A stretch of DNA of 34,539 nucleotides from Desulfobacterales bacterium (GTDB lineage Bacteria > Desulfobacterota > Desulfobacteria > Desulfobacterales > C00003060). The number at the start of each line of letters is the position of its first letter. The first letter of the stretch is position 1. The position numbers and the translations under genes were made by a program. The notes below the pieces were generated by a model. That model made no database searches. It saw nothing but the letters and a program-made list of their open reading frames with translations, and was not told the origin of the DNA. The stretch is taken from positions 1 to 34,539 of the forward strand of contig JAUWXF010000022.1 of NCBI GenBank assembly GCA_030616475.1, read 5' to 3'. Shown here in pieces: positions 14,930-22,490 of the stretch.

Positions 14930-15098
14930 GGCCCGCCCTGACGCGACACGCTCGCGAGAGGCTATCACGCTCCTTAACCCGGTCTGGGCCAGGGTTTACG
15001 TGAAACCGTTTTGAAAAATGACGCAGCCGATAGCCCTGGCCCAGACCGGGATGTTGAAAGACTGCGGGTCCTCTTTTCCTGTCGCGCCAGGGCGGGCC
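14930..15098. repeat. paired GC-rich motif element, copy 3 (nested inverted repeat)
   Basis: The outer motif GCCCGCCCTGACGCGACA (14931-14948) has its inverse TGTCGCGCCAGGGCGGGC at 15080-15097 (one mismatch). The inner CCCGGTCTGGGCCAGGG (14978-14994) has its exact inverse at 15034-15050. Spacing outer-to-inner is about the same on both sides, so the whole is a symmetric 169-bp element of the family seen at 4944 and 6549. Confidence 0.85.
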
Positions 15099-15156
15099 GT
15101 TAAACGTAACGAGCAGCGTAACCTAAAGACCGTAGACGTTAACTTCTCCAAGAAAG

Positions 15157-15187
15157 GCCCTCATGCAACAGGCATGGGGGCTTTTTT
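15157..15187 (+). terminator. intrinsic terminator between groEL and ileS
   Basis: GCCCTCATGC, loop AACAG, GCATGGGGGC, then six T. The stem has 10 pairs (one T-G). It is the strongest canonical terminator in the window and would end the groESL transcript or a small RNA from the repeat region. No T-box consensus (AGGGTGGNACCGCG type) is seen before ileS. Confidence 0.85.
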
Positions 15188-15317
15188 GCGTTGAGCCCGT
15201 CATGCCGGTTGAGCCCGTTTAGCCCGTTGTTCGGCCAAACGGCCAAACCAGCCACTTGAACAACTAGAGACGTTATGATATTTGCATCTTCAACTTCTTC
15301 TGACTGTGGAAAATACT

Positions 15318-18200
15318 ATGGACTATAAACAGACCCTGAACCTTCCCAAGACCGCCTTTCCCATGAAGGCCAGCCTCTCCCAGCGCGAACCCGAGGTTCT
15401 AAAAAGATGGCAGGCGATAGGACTCTACGGTCAGATCAGGGAATCGTCTAAGGGTAGGCCCCGGTTCATCCTGCATGATGGGCCGCCGTATGCCAACGGA
15501 AACATCCATATTGGTACGGCGCTTAATAAGATCTTGAAAGATATGGTCATCCGATCACGTCAGATGAACGGATCTGACGCGCCGTACGTGCCGGGTTGGG
15601 ATTGTCACGGTCTTCCCATAGAACACCAGGTTGATCAGGAGCTTGGTGACAAGAAAAAGGGGATGACCCGGGTCGAGATACGAAAGCAATGCAGGGCATA
15701 TGCTGAAAAATATGTTGAGGTGCAAAAGGAAGAGTTCAAAAGACTCGGCGTGTTGGGCGAGTGGGATAATCCTTACCTCACCATGAAACATAGTTACGTA
15801 GCCACCATTGTAAGAGAGTTCGGGAAATTTGCCCTTGATGGAAGCCTCTTTAAGAGTAAAAAGCCTATCTACTGGTGCAGCACCTGCAAAACCGCTCTGG
15901 CAGAAGCAGAAGTAGAATACGAGATGCGCACCTCTCCGTCCATCTATGTGAAGTTTCCTTTGGTTTCGGACATAAGCGGCGATTTTCCTTCCCTGAAGGG
16001 GAAGAAACTTTACTTGATCATCTGGACCACAACCCCGTGGACGATTCCAGCTAACCTGGCTGTTGCCTTGCATCCTGCCTTTGAATATGTGGCAGTGGAG
16101 ATTGGGCGCGATGAGGTTTTCATTATGGCTCGAGGTCTTCTGGAAAACACCATGGAGGCTTTAGGGATTAAGGAATATGAGATATTGGCACAAGTCGATC
16201 CGATGAGGCTTGAACACAAGCTTTGCTATCATCCCCTTTACAAACGCCAGTCTCCAGTTATCCTGGCGCGGCACGTGACCCTGGATGCGGGGACCGGCTG
16301 TGTGCATACTGCCCCAGGTCACGGACGGGAAGATTATGAAGTGGGCCTCGATTACAACCTGGACATCTATTCCCCTGTAGACGATGATGGCCGCTTTGTA
16401 TACGATGTGGAATTCTTTGCAGGGATGTTTGTCTTTGATGCCAACAGCGCTGTTATGGCCAAACTTGCAGAACTTGGCACACTCATCAGCAAAGAGAGCA
16501 TAGAGCATACCTATCCGCACTGCTGGCGGTGCAAGGAGCCGGTGATCTTTCGGGCCACCGAGCAGTGGTTTATCTCCATGGAAAAGGCGGGGCTGAGACA
16601 AAAGGCCCTGAGGTGTATTGACCAGGTCACCTGGATCCCGGCTTGGGGCCGTGACCGCATTTACGGGATGATTGAAAACCGTCCGGACTGGTGCATCTCG
16701 CGGCAGCGGTCATGGGGCGTGCCCATAGTGGCCTTTTACTGTAAAGAATGCGGCAAATATCTCATCACTCGGGAAATCATCGATCATGTCTCCGGCCTCT
16801 TTGAACTCCACGGTGCTGATATCTGGTTTGAAGCCGACAATTCTGTCCTCCTGCCGGAAGGAACCACTTGTCCTGAGTGTAAGGGCAACACATTTGAGAA
16901 GGAAGAGGATATCTTGGATGTATGGTTCGATTCTGGCGTGAGCCACACGGCCGTGCTCGAAAGCAGGGATTACCTCACCTGGCCTGCTGACATGTACTTG
17001 GAAGGGAGCGATCAGCACCGGGGATGGTTCCACAGCGCTCTTCTCACCGCAGCGGGCACCCGTGGCAGGGCACCTTACGAAAGCGTGCTGACCCATGGTT
17101 TCGTAGTGGATGGCAAGGGAGAAAAGATGTCCAAATCCAAGGGGAATGTGATTGCGCCGAGTGAAATCATCAACCGATATGGTGGTGAGATCCTGCGATT
17201 GTGGGTTGCAGCTTCGGATTACCAGGACGATGTGCGAATTTCGGAAAAAATCCTCAAACAGCTTACGGATGCCTACCGCCGAATTCGGAATACAAGCCGC
17301 TTCATACTTGGAAATCTGGGCGATTTTGATCCTGAAGCAGATGCCATACCGTACAGAAACATGCTGGAAATTGATCGCTTTGCCCTTCACCGCCTTCAGG
17401 GGTTGGTCAGGCAAGCCAGAGCCGCCTATGATTCCTTTGAGTTTCACGCGGTTTATCACGACCTGTACAACTATTGTACCCTGGATCTGGGCGCCTTTTA
17501 CCTGGACGTTCTCAAGGACAGGCTCTATACCTCGCCTGCAACGTCAACTGTCAGGCGCTCAGCTCAGACTGCCCTTAACACGATACTGGATACCATGGTC
17601 CGCCTTATGGCCCCCATCCTATCTTTTACGGCTGAGGAGGTATGGGCTCACATGCCGGGCACCGATGTTAGGTCGGCCAGTGTGCATCTGACTCAATTGC
17701 CGGAAGTAAACGAGACCTTTTTGGATGATGAATTGGCCGGAAGGTGGGAATCTATCCTTCTGCTCAGGGGGGAGGTGAGCAAGGCCCTTGAAGAGGCCAG
17801 AGGCCAGAAAATTGTTGGCCATGCTCTGGATGCAGCAGTGACTCTATCCCTACCGGAGGAATTCGGCGCAGTGGTGAAGCCGAATGCCGACGAACTGCGT
17901 ACAGTCTTCATCGTTTCCAGGGTAAACATCTTGGCCGGGGAAGAGCTTCCCGCCCGCCTCGCAAGCCCGCCCGCCTCGCCTGAGCGAGAGCGAGGGCGGG
18001 CAGGCGAGAGCGTTGCTGGCAGGTCTGATGCGTACCGGAGCACCGGGATTCCGGGCCTTGCCGTTCGCATCGATCCTGCGCCCGGCGAAAAATGTGAGCG
18101 CTGCTGGATACATGATCGGTCGGTCGGTGCTGACGGGCTTCACAAGACCATTTGTGCCCGATGCCTGAAGGTCCTTAAGGCCGGTGAGAGGGTGATGTAG
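15318..18200 (+). CDS. ileS: isoleucyl-tRNA synthetase
   Basis: IleRS charges tRNA-Ile and edits misactivated valine. The 960 residues contain the class I signature HIGT at 64-67 (T in the fourth position is an accepted variant of HIGH), the CP1 editing domain ([12 protein letters not shown]), KMSKS at 603-607, the anticodon-binding domain and a C-terminal zinc finger with C926, C929, C946 and C949. The ATG at 15318 ([20 protein letters not shown]) fits the family start; an upstream in-frame ATG is not needed. Residues ~883-896, within an unusual Arg/Ala/Pro-rich ~38-residue insert before the zinc finger, are encoded by a palindromic repeat also found in intergenic DNA at 11020. Confidence 0.98.
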   Translation: MDYKQTLNLPKTAFPMKASLSQREPEVLKRWQAIGLYGQIRESSKGRPRFILHDGPPYANGNIHIGTALNKILKDMVIRSRQMNGSDAPYVPGWDCHGLPIEHQVDQELGDKKKGMTRVEIRKQCRAYAEKYVEVQKEEFKRLGVLGEWDNPYLTMKHSYVATIVREFGKFALDGSLFKSKKPIYWCSTCKTALAEAEVEYEMRTSPSIYVKFPLVSDISGDFPSLKGKKLYLIIWTTTPWTIPANLAVALHPAFEYVAVEIGRDEVFIMARGLLENTMEALGIKEYEILAQVDPMRLEHKLCYHPLYKRQSPVILARHVTLDAGTGCVHTAPGHGREDYEVGLDYNLDIYSPVDDDGRFVYDVEFFAGMFVFDANSAVMAKLAELGTLISKESIEHTYPHCWRCKEPVIFRATEQWFISMEKAGLRQKALRCIDQVTWIPAWGRDRIYGMIENRPDWCISRQRSWGVPIVAFYCKECGKYLITREIIDHVSGLFELHGADIWFEADNSVLLPEGTTCPECKGNTFEKEEDILDVWFDSGVSHTAVLESRDYLTWPADMYLEGSDQHRGWFHSALLTAAGTRGRAPYESVLTHGFVVDGKGEKMSKSKGNVIAPSEIINRYGGEILRLWVAASDYQDDVRISEKILKQLTDAYRRIRNTSRFILGNLGDFDPEADAIPYRNMLEIDRFALHRLQGLVRQARAAYDSFEFHAVYHDLYNYCTLDLGAFYLDVLKDRLYTSPATSTVRRSAQTALNTILDTMVRLMAPILSFTAEEVWAHMPGTDVRSASVHLTQLPEVNETFLDDELAGRWESILLLRGEVSKALEEARGQKIVGHALDAAVTLSLPEEFGAVVKPNADELRTVFIVSRVNILAGEELPARLASPPASPERERGRAGESVAGRSDAYRSTGIPGLAVRIDPAPGEKCERCWIHDRSVGADGLHKTICARCLKVLKAGERVM
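17966..18004. repeat. 39-bp palindromic repeat inserted in frame in ileS
   Basis: By eye 38 of 39 bases match 11020-11058. It has the self-complementary ends GCCCGCC / GGCGGGC and an internal CCTCG / CGAGG pair. It encodes part of the [15 protein letters not shown] segment in a linker between the anticodon-binding domain and the zinc finger, where an insert can be tolerated. Confidence 0.9.
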
Positions 18201-18211
18201 GCACTGAGCAG

Positions 18212-18393
18212 ATGATCTGAAATTCGAATTCCCTCCGAGCCGGAGACCGAAGCACGAAATCCGAAATCCGAAACAAATACAAATGACAAAAATACAAAAC
18301 AATGAAATTGAGAATTGAGGTATTGTGAATAACGTTTTGGACATTTGATATTTGAAATTCGGATTTGTTTCGAATTTCGATATTCGATATTCG
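18212..18393. repeat. AT-rich imperfect inverted repeat, copy 3
   Basis: The left end reads TGAAATTCGAATTCC and CGAAATCCGAAACAAATAC; the right end reads TTCGGATTTGTTTCGAATTT and CGATATTCGATATTCGAATT. It separates ileS from lspA, and it provides the spurious N-terminal extension (MKFGFVSNFDIRYSNL) that an upstream in-frame ATG would give lspA. Confidence 0.78.
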
Positions 18394-18429
18394 AATTTGA
18401 TAAGTCAAGCTTTAAGGAAAAGTGATAGC

Positions 18430-18906
18430 TTGAAAAAAAGATACATGATCTTCCTGCTAATTTGTGTGGGCATTCTTCTGGTTGATCAGGTAACCAAGGG
18501 GCTTGTTGCGCAAAGGTTTTCGCTTCATGAAAACCTGGAGGTCATTCCGGGATTCTTTAACCTGACCCATATTCGAAATACGGGTGGTGCTTTCGGATTG
18601 CTCGCAGGGGAGGCATCCCGGTTACGAACCGGATTGTTTCTTGCGATCTCCTGCGTGGCCCTGGGGATCATTTTTTACCTTTATGCGAGAATTCCTCCCG
18701 GTAAACCATGGCTGAATGCCGGTCTTGCCATGATATTCGGAGGGGCCCTGGGCAATCTCATCGACCGCCTCCGTTTCGGAGAGGTCGTGGATTTCCTCGA
18801 TTTTCATATTGGGACCTTACACTGGCCCGCTTTCAATGTGGCTGACAGTGCCATCTCCGTGGGAGCAGGGATATTCTGTTTTTGCTTCCTGTTCAAGAAA
18901 ACATAA
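18430..18906 (+). CDS. lspA: lipoprotein signal peptidase (signal peptidase II)
   Basis: LspA is the inner-membrane aspartic protease that cleaves prolipoprotein signal peptides after Lgt has lipidated the cysteine. It has four predicted membrane spans, the LVDQVTKGL motif in span 1, NTGGAFGLL, and the two catalytic aspartates in GNLIDRLRFGEVVDFLD and FNVADSAIS. TTG at 18430 is proposed as the start: AAGGAAA lies ~10 bases upstream and the product (158 residues) has normal length. ATG at 18445 is the alternative. The longer reading from 18352 translates the AT-rich repeat and is rejected. The lgt gene starts 2 bases after the stop. Confidence 0.94.
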   Translation: MKKRYMIFLLICVGILLVDQVTKGLVAQRFSLHENLEVIPGFFNLTHIRNTGGAFGLLAGEASRLRTGLFLAISCVALGIIFYLYARIPPGKPWLNAGLAMIFGGALGNLIDRLRFGEVVDFLDFHIGTLHWPAFNVADSAISVGAGIFCFCFLFKKT

Positions 18907-18908
18907 TC

Positions 18909-19667
18909 ATGTATCCTGTCTTATTCCGCATTGGTCCCTTTACCCTCCACACTTACGGCGTTTTCGTAGCCATGGCCTTCCTGTCGGCCATCGCGCTGGG
19001 CCTTCGGCAGGCGCGAAGAGAGGGCGAAAATGCTGATAAGATCCTGGACCTGTGTTTCTATGCGCTTGTAGCGGCTATAGTCGGCTCCCGGTTATTATAT
19101 GTCCTGGTCAACTGGTCTTCCTTCAAGCATGATCCTTTCGAGATTGTCCGTATATGGCACGGCGGGCTGGTGTTTTATGGCGGATTCATTGGCGCCGTAA
19201 TAACAGCGCTCTGGTACATAAGGAGAAAAGGGCTTCCCCTCTTAAAAACCGTGGATATTATGGCCCCTTCCATAGCATTTGGACTCTTTGTGGGCCGGAT
19301 TGGTTGTTTTTTTGCCGGATGTTGCTATGGCAGAACTTGCGATCTGCCGTGGGCTGTCGTCTTTACACATGCAGAGTCTTTGGCGCCCAAGGGGGTGCCC
19401 CTTCATCCTACCCAGCTCTATTCGTCCCTCAATAGCCTTTTAATCTTTTTTGTACTTGTGGGGCTCAGGCGCGTCAAAGGGTTTGAGGGCCAGATATTTT
19501 TGGCCTATGTTCTCCTCTATGGTGTCACGCGCTTCATCTTAGAACGCTTTCGCGGGGATGAGCGGGGCATGTTTATTGAGGGCATGCTTTCTACTTCTCA
19601 ACTTATTGGACTGATCATGGCAGTGATCGCCATAGCCATGATGATCATCTTGAGGCGGCGGAAGTGA
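18909..19667 (+). CDS. lgt: prolipoprotein diacylglyceryl transferase
   Basis: Lgt transfers diacylglycerol from phosphatidylglycerol to the lipobox cysteine, the first step of lipoprotein maturation; LspA acts next. The 252 residues are multi-spanning, with the N-terminal RIGPFTLHTYGVFVAMAF, HGGLVFYGGFIGA, the Lgt signature GRIGCFFAGCCYGR and the C-terminal R-x-ERFRGDERG region. The start is ATG at 18909, giving the family-typical MYPVLFRIGPFTL. It follows lspA by 2 bases, so the two are coupled. Confidence 0.97.
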   Translation: MYPVLFRIGPFTLHTYGVFVAMAFLSAIALGLRQARREGENADKILDLCFYALVAAIVGSRLLYVLVNWSSFKHDPFEIVRIWHGGLVFYGGFIGAVITALWYIRRKGLPLLKTVDIMAPSIAFGLFVGRIGCFFAGCCYGRTCDLPWAVVFTHAESLAPKGVPLHPTQLYSSLNSLLIFFVLVGLRRVKGFEGQIFLAYVLLYGVTRFILERFRGDERGMFIEGMLSTSQLIGLIMAVIAIAMMIILRRRK

Positions 19668-19680
19668 TGACCAATGACCA

Positions 19681-21066
19681 ATGACTAGTTATAAAGATCT
19701 ATCCAAACTCTTAGCTGAGATCGGAAAAGGGAGGGTTGCCCCGGTTTATCTTCTGTACGGGGATGAATTCCTTTATAAATCAGCCTTCAAGTCCCTCTTG
19801 GATGCGCTTGTTCCGCCACATCATAAAGGCCTGAACTACGAACCAATAGATGGTGCAAGCGAAAACATCTACGAGATCATTGAACGTCTAAATACATTTC
19901 CGCTGATTCCATCCGCCAAGGTAATTGCGGTTCATGGTACAAGAATATTCTATTCGGCTGTGGCTGTTGATGATCTCCTCAATAAATCAAAAGAGGCCTT
20001 TGAAAGACAGGACCTCAAAGAATCCGCTCGCTATCTCCTCCACATGCTAAGTGTGGCCGGCATGTCGCTTGATGATGTAAAGGACGGAAACTGGAACCGA
20101 GTTTCGGACAAGAAGCTGATGGAGAGCATAAACAAACATGCTGCCGAGGCATGGCTGGATCAGGTCATCGCCTATTGCGTGCAGGAGAAAATGACAGTGC
20201 CGGTCCATCAGGATGATGCTGAGGTGTTGAACGATGCCATCCTTGCAGGATATCCGAAGACAAACCATTTGGTCCTTACAACCGACCTTGTTGACAAGCG
20301 CCGGAAGCTGTACAAAACGATCAATAAAACAGGGGTGGTGATTGACTGCTCCGTTCCCAAAGGTGAAAGGGCAGCAGACAAGCGCCGACAGCAAGATGCC
20401 TTGAAAGGTCACATCAAAGAGACCTTAAGAAAGGCCGGAAAAACCATGGCGCCTGGCGGGTTTGAGGCACTGTATGAGAAGATCGGCCCCGACATGCGCA
20501 GCTTCAGCAATGAGATGGAAAAGTTGATCGCCTTTGTGGGGGACCGGAAGGAGATTTTGCCTTCTGACATTGAAACAATCTCAAAAAGAACCAGGCAGGA
20601 CCCTATCTATGAAATGACCAATGCTATCGCTGAAAGGAACATACGCAGGGCTTTATTTTTTCTGGACAGCCTTTTGAAGAATAACTTCTATCCGCTTCAG
20701 GTGCTTTCAGCCGCAACCAATCAGATACGAAAGCTGATCCTGGCCAAAGATCTTATTCATGGCAGGCATGGCAGCGGCTGGAGGCAGGATCTAAGCTACG
20801 GGGCTTTCCAGAAAATGATCTTGCCGGAGCTTGAAAAGCGCGAACCAGACTTTTTGACCAGCAATGCACACCCGTTTGCTATTTACATGACGCTCAAGCA
20901 ATCAGACAACTATACCCTTGAAGAGCTCATCGTGGCGCTGGAGGTCCTCCTTGATGCTGACATTCGACTGAAGAGATCCGGCCAGGATGCCAAGATGGTG
21001 CTGGAACATGCAATCCTGCGTATCTGCGGTGGCCTGCCTCAACCTTCGGCATATAGCTCTCTGTAG
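19681..21066 (+). CDS. holA: DNA polymerase III delta subunit (HolA-like), long form
   Basis: HolA opens the beta clamp within the clamp loader. Recognisable parts are the N-terminal PVYLLYGDEFLY, the domain-II/III stretch GGFEALYEKIGPDMRSFSNEMEKL, ETISKRTRQDPIYEMTNAIAERN and the C-terminal helices. At 461 residues it is ~100 longer than usual: residues ~95-190 (from LLNKSKEAFERQD to about YPKTNH) form an insert between the first strands and TTDLVDKRRKLYK. The start ATG sits at the end of a tandem ATGACCA run. The 3' end overlaps the PilZ gene on the opposite strand by 28 bases. Confidence 0.85.
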   Translation: MTSYKDLSKLLAEIGKGRVAPVYLLYGDEFLYKSAFKSLLDALVPPHHKGLNYEPIDGASENIYEIIERLNTFPLIPSAKVIAVHGTRIFYSAVAVDDLLNKSKEAFERQDLKESARYLLHMLSVAGMSLDDVKDGNWNRVSDKKLMESINKHAAEAWLDQVIAYCVQEKMTVPVHQDDAEVLNDAILAGYPKTNHLVLTTDLVDKRRKLYKTINKTGVVIDCSVPKGERAADKRRQQDALKGHIKETLRKAGKTMAPGGFEALYEKIGPDMRSFSNEMEKLIAFVGDRKEILPSDIETISKRTRQDPIYEMTNAIAERNIRRALFFLDSLLKNNFYPLQVLSAATNQIRKLILAKDLIHGRHGSGWRQDLSYGAFQKMILPELEKREPDFLTSNAHPFAIYMTLKQSDNYTLEELIVALEVLLDADIRLKRSGQDAKMVLEHAILRICGGLPQPSAYSSL

Positions 21067-21716
21067 CGCATCTCCCTTTCAATATCTCTGATTTTCCTGG
21101 ATAACAGGTCTATCATCTCCCTGTCCAGATTCAGGAATTGAACAGCTACACTTTCCAGCTTTCTTGCCATTCGACCACCCACCGGCAAGATCCTTACGAC
21201 TTGTGCCTCTATATCAAAATTTTCTTCGTCTACTTGCAAGATTAACTTGAGTATTTCTTTGTGCTTTACCGGATGATTTTTCCTGTGAGTGAACTTGGCC
21301 CCGCCAATTGAAATATCAAGAATGTTCACTTCTTCTTTGCGCAAAAAAAGGGCTAAGCCACTGTCAGTCGGCGGCTCCAATCTATAAAAGAGCCTCACGT
21401 TGAAACGCTCATGGCCGCTTTCTTGTATTATCACAAGAGCCTGCTCAGTTTCAGATCCGGAGAGCTTGTAGTCCCTGACAATCTCCGCCAGCCGTCCGGT
21501 GATGCAATATCGAGCCAGGCCATCTTTTTCCCTGACGAGGTAAGTTACATTGACTCTCTTTCCAATATTATACGTTGCAATGGGCGGGGAAGTTTGAGAC
21601 AGGATTATCTTTTCGTCTTCAAGGTCATAGACAGTTGCTCTCCTGACATCAATTGTTTCTTCCGACCAATCGAAATCAAGAACAATATCTACATTTGATC
21701 CCGGACTAATCTCCAT
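21039..21716 (-). CDS. PilZ domain protein, YcgR-like two-domain form
   Basis: This 225-residue protein has an N-terminal YcgR-like beta domain (VDIVLDFDW ... KRVNVTYLVREKD) followed by a PilZ domain. The c-di-GMP-binding pattern is present in part: R-x-x-x-R appears as RFNVRLFYR near residue 105 and the second motif as DISIGGAKF (consensus D/N-x-S-x-x-G). It probably binds cyclic-di-GMP and acts on motility, secretion or pili. A helical C-terminal tail (REMIDLLSRKIRDIERE) follows. Neighbours are c-di-GMP turnover and pilus-type proteins, which supports this role. The last 28 bases overlap holA convergently. Confidence 0.85.
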   Translation of the reverse strand: MEISPGSNVDIVLDFDWSEETIDVRRATVYDLEDEKIILSQTSPPIATYNIGKRVNVTYLVREKDGLARYCITGRLAEIVRDYKLSGSETEQALVIIQESGHERFNVRLFYRLEPPTDSGLALFLRKEEVNILDISIGGAKFTHRKNHPVKHKEILKLILQVDEENFDIEAQVVRILPVGGRMARKLESVAVQFLNLDREMIDLLSRKIRDIEREMRYRELYAEG

Positions 21717-21822
21717 GATACTTAAGAGTTGCTCGAAAAGCTAGTGAATCGGTCTCTATGCCGTAGTCCTGATTTTATCTGTAATGGCAAGAACTTGAGA
21801 GCCCTTGACTACGTATTCCTTT

Positions 21823-22035
21823 TCAAATGACCATAAAAGAGTCTGCCCAGTATACAGACTCCATATAATAGAGAGGGAGATCCTCTTGCACAAACCCAAG
21901 AATGCCCGCCATTTCGGCAACTCCTTCCCAATCACCCTTTTCGTAACATACCGCAAGCTTCAATTAAAGAAGCTCATATCCAAATATCTTTTTAGCCTTA
22001 TTGAATATGGGTTGCCTGGCGACGTAAGTCTCCAT
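21823..22035 (-). pseudogene. remnant of an EAL-HDOD signalling gene (internal deletion plus stop)
   Basis: Reading from ATG at 22035 (GGAGAT upstream) gives METYVARQPIFNKAKKIFGY then ELL and TAA at 21964-21966. This is the typical N-terminus of EAL-HDOD (YuxH/CdgJ-type) proteins. Directly after the stop, in the same frame, follows LKLAVCYEKGDWEGVAEMAG, continuing to YMESVYWAD and a TGA at 21823, which is the typical C-terminal end of the HDOD domain in the same proteins. About 330 residues between them are missing. The rest is therefore a deletion scar between the PilZ gene and the small membrane protein gene. Confidence 0.85.
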
Positions 22036-22106
22036 TTTATCTCCTGAAAACCATTCCTGACAAATAAATGGTGGTTTTGATTGTGATTTTGTAAAACTCG
22101 CAAAGA

Positions 22107-22490
22107 TCATACCCCTCTCAAGCTCTTCCCTTTCTTCCACTCAATGTGTTTCTGATTTTTGAATCTGATTATACCCCCGTTTCCCGGGTCGTAGTAGAAG
22201 GAAACCTTATCTTCCGGCCCTCCAACACGATGGAAGTAGATCGTGTATAGGATGGTCTTGTCTTGCAGTGTTGTTTCCACGTTTGAGATGAAGTTGGTAT
22301 CAATACTTTCTCTGCCGGTTCCAAAAATGATCGTGACTTTGGTGAGGTCGAGATACCGATCCGCGTACCCGGGGTGTGATGTCGTCCACACCCCAACCAA
22401 CTCGTCCGGCAAAGGTGTAGGCCTCCCAGGCAAAAACACTAAAAAGGCGACAAGAGCAGCGATTCCTATTATGATCCATCTCAGTTTCAT
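22107..22490 (-). CDS. small membrane-anchored protein of unknown function
   Basis: The 127 residues start MKLRWIIIGIAALVAFLVFL, a signal-anchor with no lipobox cysteine, followed by an exported domain with LVGVWTTSHPGYADRYLDL and an IIFGTGR segment. This is reminiscent of small beta-rich domains, but I do not recognise a family. The start at 22490 overlaps the HD-GYP stop by four bases (ATGA), so translation is coupled and the product probably works with that phosphodiesterase or in the same envelope process. Longer in-frame readings from upstream fall inside the HD-GYP gene and are rejected. Confidence 0.8.
   Translation of the reverse strand: MKLRWIIIGIAALVAFLVFLPGRPTPLPDELVGVWTTSHPGYADRYLDLTKVTIIFGTGRESIDTNFISNVETTLQDKTILYTIYFHRVGGPEDKVSFYYDPGNGGIIRFKNQKHIEWKKGKSLRGV

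Noticed and set aside
15100-15317. Possible T-box leader for ileS
   Set aside because: A terminator is present, but no AGGGTGGNACCGCG-like T-box or specifier stem was found; it more likely ends the groEL-side transcript.
21805-22047. 80-codon plus-strand ORF opposite the EAL-HDOD relic
   Set aside because: The opposite strand carries recognisable EAL-HDOD sequence, so this frame is a shadow.
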